A stretch of DNA of 5,663 nt from an uncultured bacterium (GTDB lineage: Bacteria > Planctomycetota > UBA1135 > GCA-002686595): positions 1 to 5,663 of the forward strand of contig CADEGS010000265.1 of assembly GCA_902826945.1 (NCBI GenBank), given 5' to 3'. Positions within the stretch are counted from its first letter, which is position 1, and every line of letters begins with the position of its first letter. The notes under the pieces were generated by a model. It was not told the origin of the DNA. It ran no database searches and saw only the letters and a list, made by a program, of their open reading frames with translations. Below are positions 1 to 5,663 of this stretch, one piece after another. The translations under genes were made by a program, and so were the position numbers.

Positions 1-1153
1 AGAAGTAGTCGCCGTAGCCCTCGTTGAACCAGTCGTGCGGCGCGAGCTCGCCGGCGGAGTAGTGGATGTACTGGTGGAAGGCCTCGTGGTAGAGGATGAC
101 GAACGTGTCCTCGTCGCTGGGCAGCGCGCCGCGCTCCTGGAAGACGGCGTCGTACAGCACCAGCTCCTCGCTGTCGGGATTCCAGTAGCCCTCGCTGGTC
201 GGCGGTCCGCCGAAGCGCAGGTACTCGGTGCGGTCGCGGCAGACGCGCACGGTCGAGACCGCCTCGACGTCGGCGGTGGGAGGGAAGAGCCGCACGTACT
301 CGGCGCGGATCGCCTGGATGTCGCTCTGGATGCGGCGCAGGAGCTTCTCGTTCTTCGTGTGCGACACCACGATGTAGTCGTCGAGGTCGATCGCGTCCCA
401 CCCGCGCACCAGCCGGCTGCGGACCGCGACGCGGTACTCCGGGCGGCGGAACTTCGAGCGCGCGTACAGGCGCTCCAGCTTGGTCAGGTCGGGCTTCTCG
501 GGCTCGGCGATCTCGAGCTTGGTCGCCATCTGGCGCCAGATCTTCTCCTGCTTGGCGAAACGCTCCTCCATGCACAGGCCCAGGAACGCGATCGTGCGCT
601 CGTCGTTGCGGAAGGCGTAAGCCTGCCCGGCCCACCCGCGCCGGCTCGTGTGCAGCGCGTGCACCGTGCTCTGGTAGCCCTTCTTCCTCGGGCCCTCCTC
701 GGCCGGCCCCACGCTCCACTCCGGCAGGAAGCGCGCGACGTAGCGGTCGAGCGTCGTGATCGGCAGCTCGGCCTCCTGCTCGGCCAGCTCGTCCGGGCCG
801 AGTGTCCGGAGCTCCGGCGGGAGCTCGGGGTCGGGAAACCAGTCGATCGCGACCACGCGGAAGCGCGTCTCGGCCTCGAGCAGCTTGTCGAGCGCTTCTT
901 CCGCGGCGCGCGGCCTGCCGAGCTTGGCCCAGAAGTCGAGGATCGTGTAGGCCTCGTCCGGCGGCAGCGGGACCTGCTCGTAGTCGCGCGGGCGCGGGAA
1001 CGAGAGCCCGAGCTCCGGGTACTCCTCCTGCGTGTAGCCACCCTGCGGCGGAGGGAGAGCGAGCGCGTGCGGGGCGCGCCCAGAGCCGAGCAGCAGCACG
1101 AGGACGGCGAGGACGCGCGCGGCGCAGGCCCCCGGGGAAGGCTCAGGGCGCAT
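1..1153 (-). CDS. Secreted gluzincin-type zinc metalloprotease-like protein, DUF1570-like (3' end beyond window)
   Basis: Reading the minus strand from ATG at 1153 gives 384 residues with no stop before the left edge, so the C-terminus is missing. The N-terminus looks like a signal peptide: a hydrophobic core at about residues 14-23 (VLAVLVLLLG) followed by APHALA, with likely cleavage near residue 32. No lipobox Cys is seen. Residues 356-360 form HEAFH (a HExxH zinc site), and 17 residues on, WFNEGYGDYF supplies Glu378 as a likely third zinc ligand. HEAFHQ followed by W-x-x-E-G resembles the DUF1570 family, whose members usually read HEATHQ and WLSEG. Residues 301-335 (the Tyr- and Gly-rich stretch around SEGYWNPDSEEL) resemble the segment that precedes the zinc site in that group. 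Residues about 45-215 form a separate N-terminal domain I cannot name. ATG 1153 is chosen because it gives a signal peptide and follows GGGAGG; no ATG lies further upstream in frame as far as hemL. The protein probably acts in the periplasm or outside the cell on an unknown substrate. It lies 77 bp downstream of hemL on the same strand, but a functional link is not implied. Confidence 0.8.
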   Translation of the reverse strand, partial: MRPEPSPGACAARVLAVLVLLLGSGRAPHALALPPPQGGYTQEEYPELGLSFPRPRDYEQVPLPPDEAYTILDFWAKLGRPRAAEEALDKLLEAETRFRVVAIDWFPDPELPPELRTLGPDELAEQEAELPITTLDRYVARFLPEWSVGPAEEGPRKKGYQSTVHALHTSRRGWAGQAYAFRNDERTIAFLGLCMEERFAKQEKIWRQMATKLEIAEPEKPDLTKLERLYARSKFRRPEYRVAVRSRLVRGWDAIDLDDYIVVSHTKNEKLLRRIQSDIQAIRAEYVRLFPPTADVEAVSTVRVCRDRTEYLRFGGPPTSEGYWNPDSEELVLYDAVFQERGALPSDEDTFVILYHEAFHQYIHYSAGELAPHDWFNEGYGDYF

Positions 1154-1156
1154 GCG

Positions 1157-1162
1157 CCTCCC
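1157..1162 (-). promoter_or_regulatory. Shine-Dalgarno sequence for the metalloprotease-like gene
   Basis: The minus strand reads GGGAGG, then CGC, then the ATG at 1153. The match to the anti-SD is strong, but the 3-nt spacing is shorter than usual. It is the only clear SD next to a start codon in the window, since hemL and nhaA lack one. It supports ATG 1153 as the start. Confidence 0.5.
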
Positions 1163-1191
1163 AAGATCCCGCACGGCGCGCGGGGTGTCAA
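1163..1191 (-). promoter_or_regulatory. Possible sigma-70-type promoter before the metalloprotease-like gene
   Basis: In the 77-bp gap after hemL, the minus strand carries a perfect TTGACA (1191 to 1186). A weak -10-like GATCTT (1168 to 1163, 3 of 6 matches to TATAAT) follows exactly 17 bp later. Transcription would then start only a few bases before the ATG, inside or beyond the Shine-Dalgarno sequence, which argues against this exact -10. It may be chance, or it may give the gene expression independent of hemL. Confidence 0.25.
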
Positions 1192-1230
1192 CGCGCCCTG
1201 CTCCGGTCTGCGGAAGAGAGCCGGGCGAGC

Positions 1231-2505
1231 CTAGCGCAGGGCCGCGCGCGCCGCGGCGACGACGCGCTCGACCGTCGCCTCGTCGTGGGCGGTCGAGAGG
1301 AACCAGGCCTCGTAGGGCGAGGGCGGCAGCAGGATCCCGCGCTCGAGCATGCCGTGGAAGAAGGCCGTCCAGCGCTTGCGGTCGGTCGCGAGCACGTCGC
1401 GGAAGGAGCGCACCGGCTCGCGCGCGAGGTACGGGCAGAGCATCGAGCCCTGGCGCCCGACATGCAGCGGCACGTCGGCGCGCGCGGCCGCGTCGACCAG
1501 GCCCTCCTCGAGCTGCGCGCCGCGCGCCTCGAGGAAGGCGTAGGCCTCGGGGCCGAGCGCTTCCAGCGTCGCGCGCCCCGCGGCGACGGCCAGCGGGTTC
1601 CCCGAGAGCGTGCCGGCCTGGTAGACGTCGCCCGACGGCGAGACGAGCCGCATCAGGTCCGCGCGTCCGCCGTAGGCGCCGATCGGCAGGCCGCCGCCGA
1701 TCACCTTGCCCAGCGTGACGAGGTCGGGCTGCACGCCGAACAGCTCGACGCAGCCGCCGGGGGCGACGCGGAAGCCGGTCATCACCTCGTCGAAGACGAG
1801 CAGCGCGCCGTGCGCGTCGCACAGCTCGCGCAGCCCGGCCAGGAAGCCCGGCGCGGGCGGCACCAGGCCCATGTTGCCGGCCACCGGCTCGACGAAGACG
1901 CACGCGATCGCGCGTCCTTCGCGCGCGAAGAGCGCGCGCGCGCTCTCGAGGTCGTTGTACTCGGCGACGAGCGTCAGCTCGGCCAGCGCGCGCGGCACGC
2001 CGGGCGAGTCCGGCGCCCCGAGCGTCAGCGCGCCCGACCCGGCCTTGACCAGGAACGAGTCGGCGTGCCCGTGGTAGCAGCCGTTGCACTTGACGACGCG
2101 CTCGCGCCCGGTCGCGGCGCGCGCCAGGCGCAGCGCGCTCATCGTGGCCTCGGTGCCCGAGTTGACGAAGCGCACCATCTCGACGACGGGCATGCGCTCG
2201 CGCACGAGCTGCGCCAGGAGGAGCTCGCCCTCGGTCGGGGCGCCGAAGCTCGTGCCCGCCTCGACCGCGGCGTGCAGCGCCTCGCGCACGACCGCCGGCG
2301 CGTGCCCGAGGATCAGCGGCCCGTAGGAGAGCACGAGGTCCACGAGCTCGTTCCCGTCCACGTCCCACACGCGCGCGCCGGCGCCGCGCGCGACGTGCAC
2401 CGGCGTGCCGCCGACCGCGCGCCAGGCGCGCACCGGGCTGCTGACGCCGCCGGGCATGCGCTCCTGGGCGAGCGCGAAGAGCTCCTTCGACCGCCTGCGT
2501 TCCAC
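1231..2505 (-). CDS. hemL: Glutamate-1-semialdehyde 2,1-aminomutase
   Basis: This cytosolic PLP enzyme converts glutamate-1-semialdehyde to 5-aminolevulinate, the last step of the C5 route to heme and other tetrapyrroles. The 424-residue length is normal for the family. Family landmarks occur in order: the N-terminal MPGGVSSPVRAW (17-28), LSYGPLILGH (59-68), NSGTEATMSALRLAR (115-129), GCYHGHAD (142-149) with VKAGSGALTLG (153-163), FDEVMTGFR (238-246), the PLP-binding lysine Lys267 in TLGKVIGGGLPIGA, and GTLSGNPLA (298-306). The C-terminal FFHGMLERGILLPPSPYEAW is also typical of HemL. Together these separate it from ordinary class III aminotransferases. The start is GTG at 2505: an in-frame TAG lies only three codons upstream (2517 to 2515), and the next ATG (2457) would remove the conserved N-terminal segment. 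There is no Shine-Dalgarno sequence; a -10-like TAGAAT sits 6 nt before the GTG. It is divergent from nhaA and upstream of the metalloprotease-like gene on the same strand. No other heme gene is in the window. Confidence 0.97.
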   Translation of the reverse strand: MERRRSKELFALAQERMPGGVSSPVRAWRAVGGTPVHVARGAGARVWDVDGNELVDLVLSYGPLILGHAPAVVREALHAAVEAGTSFGAPTEGELLLAQLVRERMPVVEMVRFVNSGTEATMSALRLARAATGRERVVKCNGCYHGHADSFLVKAGSGALTLGAPDSPGVPRALAELTLVAEYNDLESARALFAREGRAIACVFVEPVAGNMGLVPPAPGFLAGLRELCDAHGALLVFDEVMTGFRVAPGGCVELFGVQPDLVTLGKVIGGGLPIGAYGGRADLMRLVSPSGDVYQAGTLSGNPLAVAAGRATLEALGPEAYAFLEARGAQLEEGLVDAAARADVPLHVGRQGSMLCPYLAREPVRSFRDVLATDRKRWTAFFHGMLERGILLPPSPYEAWFLSTAHDEATVERVVAAARAALR

Positions 2506-2511
2506 GCGCGG

Positions 2512-2517
2512 ATTCTA
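2512..2517 (-). promoter_or_regulatory. -10 element of hemL; likely leaderless start
   Basis: The minus strand reads TAGAAT (one mismatch to TATAAT), then six bases, then the GTG start of hemL. A transcript from this -10 would begin at or within a base or two of the start codon, so the mRNA would be leaderless. This fits the lack of a Shine-Dalgarno sequence. The first three bases of the hexamer also form an in-frame TAG that blocks any longer hemL reading frame. No TTGACA-like -35 is visible at 16-19 bp spacing. Confidence 0.5.
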
Positions 2518-2617
2518 GGCACGGCTCGCGCCCGCCGCCTCGCCGATTCCGCGTCCACCCGCGCGCGCGTCGTGCCGCGATCCGGGTGCGGCGCGACGCT
2601 CCGCCCGCGGATCCCCT

Positions 2618-2623
2618 TACACT
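2618..2623 (+). promoter_or_regulatory. -10-like element of nhaA
   Basis: TACACT (4 of 6 matches to TATAAT, keeping the first TA and last T) lies 10 bp before the preferred nhaA ATG at 2634. It is an AT-richer island (CCTTACACTC) in otherwise GC-rich sequence. A start site about 7 nt downstream would leave a leader of only a few bases. No Shine-Dalgarno sequence or clear -35 is present. The layout mirrors that of hemL. Confidence 0.4.
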
Positions 2624-2633
2624 CGGCCGCGCG

Positions 2634-4031
2634 ATGGCGCGCCTCTCGCCCGATCCCGTCCCGCCGCCGCCGGAGAGCCTCGCGCCCGTGCGGCGCGCGC
2701 TGCGCGGCCTGCGCCGGCCGATCGATCGCTTCCTCGCCGTCGAGGCGGCGAGCGGGATCCTGCTGCTGGCGGCCGCCGCGGCGGCCCTCCTGCTCGCCAA
2801 CTCGCCCTGGGCGGAGCGCTACGAGGCGCTGTGGCACACCGGCATCGGCCTGCGCGTCGGCGAGTGGGCCTTCGAGCGCAGCCTGCACTGGTGGATCAAC
2901 GACGGCCTGATGGTCGTCTTCTTCTTCGTCGTCGGGCTCGAGATCCGCCGCGAGATCCACGAGGGCGAGCTCTCCGACGCGCGCCGCGCCGCGCTGCCGC
3001 TGGCCGCCGCGCTGGGCGGCATGCTCGTGCCCGCCGCGCTCTTCCTCGCGCTCAACGGCGGCCGGCCGACGCAGGACGGCTGGGGCATCCCGATGGCGAC
3101 CGACATCGCCTTCGCGGTCGGCGTGCTGACGCTGCTCGGGCCGCGCGTGGCGCCGGCGCTGCGCGTGCTCTTGCTCGCTCTGGCGGTGATCGACGACGTC
3201 GGCGCGATCCTCGTCATCGCCTTCTTCTACTCGTCGGGCCTCGCCGCGCTCGGGCTCGTCGCGATGGGGCTCGGGATCCTCTCCGTGCTGGTGCTGCAGT
3301 GGGCCGGCGTGCGCTCGCCCTGGGTCTACGTCGCGCCGGCGCTCGTCGTGTGGGCCGGTGCGTACGCGGGCGGCGTGCACCCGACGCTGGCGGGCGTCGT
3401 CGTCGGCCTGCTGACGCCGGTGCGCGCCTGGTTCGGGCCCGAGAGCCTCGAGCGCGTCGCGGTCACGCACGCCGAGGGCGCGCGGCAGGCGCAGAGCCTG
3501 CACGCGCGCCTGGCGCACGTGGACCGCCTGGCGCGCGCCGGCGTCGAGTCGGTGGCGCCGGTCGATCGCCTGCAGCACCGCCTCCACGGGCTGGTCGCCT
3601 ACGCGATCATGCCGCTCTTCGCGCTGGCCAACGCGGGCGTGCCGCTCGCGGGGGCGAGCCTCGAGGGAGACGGCGGCGCGCTGTTCGCCGGCGTCGGCCT
3701 CGGCCTCCTGCTCGGCAAGCCGATCGGCATCCTGGCCTGCGCCTGGCTGTCGGTGCGCCTGGGCCTGGCGCGGTTGCCGCGCGGCGTCGGCTGGAGCGGC
3801 GTCGCCGTCGTCGGCCTGGTCGGCGGCATCGGCTTCACGATGGCGCTCTTCATCGCCGCCCTGGCGCTCGCGCCGGGCGCGAGCCTCGAGACGGCCAAGC
3901 TCGCGATCCTCTCGAGCTCGCTCGCGGCGGCCGTGCTGGCGCTCGTCCTCGGGCGCGTCGCGCTGCCCCGCGGCGCGGCGACGGGCGCGGCCAGCAGCGC
4001 GTACGAGGCGGAGCGCTCGACCGAGCTCTGA
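2634..4031 (+). CDS. nhaA: Na+/H+ antiporter NhaA
   Basis: This inner-membrane antiporter expels Na+ in exchange for H+ and serves pH and salt homeostasis. The 465 residues are mostly hydrophobic, with many membrane segments. NhaA signatures appear in order: FFFVVGLEIRREI (96-108), GIPMATDIAFAVGVLTLLG (151-169), ALAVIDDVGAI (182-192), GVHPTLAGV (247-255), PLFALANAGV (327-336), GKPIGI (361-366) and GGIGFTMALFIA (397-408). Asp187-Asp188 correspond to the ion-binding Asp163-Asp164 of the E. coli protein, Asp157 to Asp133 and Lys362 to Lys300. It is longer than the 388-residue E. coli protein: there is a Pro-rich cytosolic N-terminus (residues 6-13), a roughly 55-residue hydrophilic stretch (about 263-318) between membrane segments, and a C-terminal tail. 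ATG 2634 is preferred because it follows a -10-like hexamer; an in-frame GTG at 2586 would add 16 hydrophilic residues. It is divergent from hemL, and its TGA abuts the stop of the convergent sulfatase-like gene. Confidence 0.95.
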   Translation: MARLSPDPVPPPPESLAPVRRALRGLRRPIDRFLAVEAASGILLLAAAAAALLLANSPWAERYEALWHTGIGLRVGEWAFERSLHWWINDGLMVVFFFVVGLEIRREIHEGELSDARRAALPLAAALGGMLVPAALFLALNGGRPTQDGWGIPMATDIAFAVGVLTLLGPRVAPALRVLLLALAVIDDVGAILVIAFFYSSGLAALGLVAMGLGILSVLVLQWAGVRSPWVYVAPALVVWAGAYAGGVHPTLAGVVVGLLTPVRAWFGPESLERVAVTHAEGARQAQSLHARLAHVDRLARAGVESVAPVDRLQHRLHGLVAYAIMPLFALANAGVPLAGASLEGDGGALFAGVGLGLLLGKPIGILACAWLSVRLGLARLPRGVGWSGVAVVGLVGGIGFTMALFIAALALAPGASLETAKLAILSSSLAAAVLALVLGRVALPRGAATGAASSAYEAERSTEL

Positions 4032-4034
4032 TCA
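4029..4034. other. Palindromic shared stop TGATCA of two convergent genes
   Basis: Bases 4029-4031 are the TGA of nhaA on the plus strand. Bases 4032-4034 (tca) are the TGA of the sulfatase-like gene on the minus strand. The genes therefore meet tail to tail with neither gap nor overlap. No intergenic space is left for a terminator, so any terminator must lie within the opposing coding sequence. Confidence 0.95.
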
Positions 4035-5663
4035 GCGCGGCGCCAGCGCGGCGCGCGCGCGCGCGACGTCGGCCTGCTGATGCGCGTCGCCGGGCTTCAG
4101 CGCCAGCGCGCGCTCGAAGCAGTCGAGCGCGCGCGCGGGCTCGCCCAGCGCCTCGAAGGCGTGGCCGAGCACGTCCTGCACGTTCAGGCGCTGCTGGCGC
4201 TCGGGCGGGAGGCCCAGGAGCTCGTCCGCCGCCTCGCGCGCGCGCCCGTCCTCGAGCAGGAACGTCGCGAGCACGTTGCGCGCGTACACGTTGCTCGGGT
4301 TCGCCGCCGCGATCGGTCGCAGCGCCTCGATCGCCTCGTCGCGGCGACCCTCGTTGCGCAGCAGCGTGGCGCGGTAGAAGGCCTCGAGCTCGTCGAGGCG
4401 CGTGCGCGCGTCGGGCAGGCCGGTGGCGGCCAGCGGGTCGGGCACGCCGGCCGTCGGATCGGCCGCCGCGGCGTAGCCGAGCGCGCGCGCGCCCTCGACC
4501 AGCGCGCGGTCGACGCCGCCGTCCGCGTCGGACGGCGCGAGCGGCGCGCCCGCGCACAGCCGCGCCAGCGCGGCGCGCAGCGCGTCCGCCTCGGCGGGCG
4601 CGTAGCGGCTCTGCCGCTCGAGCGGGTCGCGCGCGAGGTCGTAGAGCTCCGGCGCGCTCCCGTGCAGGTACTTGCGCCCGCCGCCGGCCCAGCCCGCGAT
4701 CGGGCTCCAGCCGTAGTTCAGGTAGCCGGCGTAGCTCTCGAAGTAGACCGCGCGCGCGGGATCGGGCGCGCCCGCGAGGAGCGAGACGCCGTCCACGTCG
4801 CCCGCGGCGCCGAGGTCCAGGCCCGCGACGAACGTCGGCAGGATGTCCACCAGGCTGACGGTCGCGCCCGAGCGCTCGCCGCGCGTCTGGCCGGGTCGGT
4901 GGACGACGAGCGGGACGCGCAGCGTGTCGTCGTAGCACAGGATCGAGTGCGTCGGCTCGCCGTGGCGCCCGAGCGCCTCGCCGTGGTCGCCGGCGACGAC
5001 GACCAGCGTGCGCTCCAGGATCCCCTCCGCCGCCAGCGCGTCGAGCAGCTCGCCCAGCGCCGCGTCCATCTGTGCCACCTCGCCGAGGTAGGCGTTGCCG
5101 CCCGCCTGCGCGAGGAAGCGCGGCGCGGGCTCGTAGGGCGCGTGCGGCTCGAAGCAGTGCACCCACAGGAAGAAGGGCCGCGAGCGGTCGCGCGCCGCGA
5201 GCCAGTCGAGCGCGCGGCGCACGGTGTCGGCGGCGGAGCGCTCGCTCATGTGCTCGGTGGCCGCCTGCGCGCGCTCGCGCGGGTCGTCGTAGGTGTCGAA
5301 GCCCTGGTCGAGGCCGTAGGGCGCCGCGAGCACGACGGCCGAGAGGAAGGCCGCGGTCCGGTAGCCCGCCTCGCGCGCGCGCTCGGCCAGCGTGTGCGCG
5401 CTCGCGGAGAGCGGCCGCCAGGCGTTGTCGCGCACGCCGTGGCGCGGCGGGTAGAGGCCGGTCAGGATCGAGGCGTGCGCCGGCGTGGTCAGCGGCGCGA
5501 CGCTGCGCGCCTGGAGGAAGACGGTCGAGCGCGCGGCGAGCGCGTCGAGGTGCGGCGTCGTGCCTGCCGGCGCGCCGTACGCTCCGAGCGCGTCGTGGTT
5601 CGTCGTGTCGAGCGTGATCAGGAGCCCGCACGGCGGCCCCGCGGGCGCCTCGCCGCCGCAGCC
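4032..5663 (-). CDS. Sulfatase-like hydrolase (alkaline phosphatase superfamily) with C-terminal TPR domain, probable lipoprotein (5' end beyond window)
   Basis: 543 codons are visible before the TGA; the start lies past the right edge. Residues are counted from that edge. It opens with GCGGEAPAGPP, which looks like the end of a lipoprotein signal peptide with Cys2 as the lipidated residue. The hydrolase domain follows: LLITLDTTNHDALGAYG with metal ligand Asp19, the nucleophile region VAPLTTPAHASILTGLYPPR (56-75), FEPHAPYEP (171-179), GDHGEALGRHGEP with Asp226-His227 as metal ligands, and ELYDLARDPLE (339-349), a hallmark of sulfatase-family C-termini. Canonical sulfatases have C/S-x-P-x-R, where Cys/Ser becomes formylglycine. 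Here it is Thr59-Thr-Pro-Ala-His63, so true sulfatase activity is doubtful; a phosphoester hydrolase or phosphotransferase using Thr is an alternative. Residues about 429-529 form roughly three TPR-like repeats, the last clearest (about 497-529, GEPARALDCFERALALKPGD). The internal Val77 (GTG, 5435) is not the true start, since conserved domain sequence lies before it. The substrate is unknown. Confidence 0.88.
   Translation of the reverse strand, partial: GCGGEAPAGPPCGLLITLDTTNHDALGAYGAPAGTTPHLDALAARSTVFLQARSVAPLTTPAHASILTGLYPPRHGVRDNAWRPLSASAHTLAERAREAGYRTAAFLSAVVLAAPYGLDQGFDTYDDPRERAQAATEHMSERSAADTVRRALDWLAARDRSRPFFLWVHCFEPHAPYEPAPRFLAQAGGNAYLGEVAQMDAALGELLDALAAEGILERTLVVVAGDHGEALGRHGEPTHSILCYDDTLRVPLVVHRPGQTRGERSGATVSLVDILPTFVAGLDLGAAGDVDGVSLLAGAPDPARAVYFESYAGYLNYGWSPIAGWAGGGRKYLHGSAPELYDLARDPLERQSRYAPAEADALRAALARLCAGAPLAPSDADGGVDRALVEGARALGYAAAADPTAGVPDPLAATGLPDARTRLDELEAFYRATLLRNEGRRDEAIEALRPIAAANPSNVYARNVLATFLLEDGRAREAADELLGLPPERQQRLNVQDVLGHAFEALGEPARALDCFERALALKPGDAHQQADVARARAALAPR
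4113..4379 (-). other. TPR repeat region of the sulfatase-like protein
   Basis: About 90-100 residues at the C-terminus form helical pairs with TPR spacing. The first unit contains NEGRRDEAIEALRPIAAANP, the second LEDGRAREAADELLGL and the third GEPARALDCFERALALKPGD, with the typical Gly/Ala/Pro positions. TPRs bind protein partners. Joined to an extracytoplasmic hydrolase domain, they suggest anchoring to a partner or complex. The unit boundaries are estimated by eye. Confidence 0.7.

Larger units (their letters stand above)
2506..2633. promoter_or_regulatory. Divergent promoter region between hemL and nhaA
   Basis: These 128 bp separate the two outward-facing start codons and must hold the 5' signals of both genes. 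Apart from the two -10-like hexamers listed separately, I see no clear operator, riboswitch fold or small gene. In particular, I see no evident sodium- or pH-response element for nhaA and no heme-regulatory site for hemL. The middle (about 2540-2610) is GC-rich without obvious inverted repeats. Confidence 0.6.

Noticed and set aside
1929..1946. Perfect 18-bp alternating purine/pyrimidine palindrome (AGAGCGCGCG...)
   Set aside because: It lies inside hemL codons for Arg/Ala/Glu. CG-alternating palindromes arise readily from this codon bias, and nothing points to a regulatory role.
2586..2633. Upstream GTG (2586) as the nhaA start
   Set aside because: It would add 16 residues with no NhaA similarity and would place the -10-like TACACT inside the gene. 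It also lacks a Shine-Dalgarno sequence. It is not excluded outright.
802..2910. Long plus-strand open frame antisense to hemL and the protease-like gene
   Set aside because: Compositionally Arg/Ala-rich, it runs through hemL and into nhaA in the wrong frame and shows no recognisable domain. It is a GC-driven shadow.
2313..3587. Minus-strand open frame antisense to nhaA
   Set aside because: It is rich in Arg, Glu and His in a pattern typical of the complement of hydrophobic codons, with no motif. The plus-strand NhaA frame is unambiguous.
4034..4067. GC-rich tandem-like repeat (agcgcggcgc twice) and short GCGCC/GGCGC hairpin near the convergent stops, considered as a terminator
   Set aside because: The repeat encodes the Ala/Arg-rich C-terminus of the sulfatase-like protein. 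The stem is only about 5 bp and no T-tract follows on either strand.
5433..5435. GTG at 5435 as the start of the sulfatase-like gene
   Set aside because: The same frame continues upstream with essential domain sequence (metal Asp and nucleophile Thr), so this is an internal valine codon.
3850..5631. Long open frame (593 codons) on the minus strand overlapping the sulfatase-like gene and the nhaA end
   Set aside because: The translation is Arg/Ala/Pro-rich low complexity with no family motif. Frames without stops are expected in DNA this GC-rich, and the in-phase sulfatase-like frame has clear domains.

Overview
This is a very GC-rich bacterial window with nearly every third codon position G or C. 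It holds four protein genes and almost no spare DNA. No RNA gene, CRISPR array, insertion sequence or phage gene was seen. Two genes run off the edges. The gene content fits a free-living, GC-rich, Gram-negative-type bacterium. Heme made by the C5 (glutamate-1-semialdehyde) route, an exported DUF1570-like metalloprotease and a probable lipoprotein of the sulfatase superfamily carrying TPRs would suit Myxococcota/deltaproteobacterial, Planctomycetota or related environmental lineages. The sequence alone does not decide between them.

Layout, left to right. (1) Positions 1-1153, minus strand: a secreted zinc metalloprotease-like protein with its C-terminus cut by the left edge. (2) 1231-2505, minus strand: complete hemL, glutamate-1-semialdehyde 2,1-aminomutase, 77 bp upstream of the protease and possibly cotranscribed with it. 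(3) 2506-2633: a 128-bp divergent intergenic region with a -10-like hexamer directly before each flanking start codon, suggesting leaderless or nearly leaderless mRNAs. (4) 2634-4031, plus strand: nhaA, a Na+/H+ antiporter. (5) 4032-5663, minus strand: an alkaline-phosphatase-superfamily (sulfatase-like) hydrolase with C-terminal TPR repeats, its extreme N-terminus cut by the right edge. It meets nhaA tail to tail with no intervening base; the palindrome TGATCA supplies both stop codons.

The genes do not form one evident pathway. hemL is housekeeping tetrapyrrole synthesis, nhaA is pH and sodium homeostasis, and the two outer genes encode exported proteins of unknown substrate. I see no convincing novel multi-gene system. 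The most interesting points are the sulfatase-like protein with Thr where the formylglycine Cys/Ser should be, the promoter/start arrangement between hemL and nhaA, and the divergent HEAFHQ metalloprotease.
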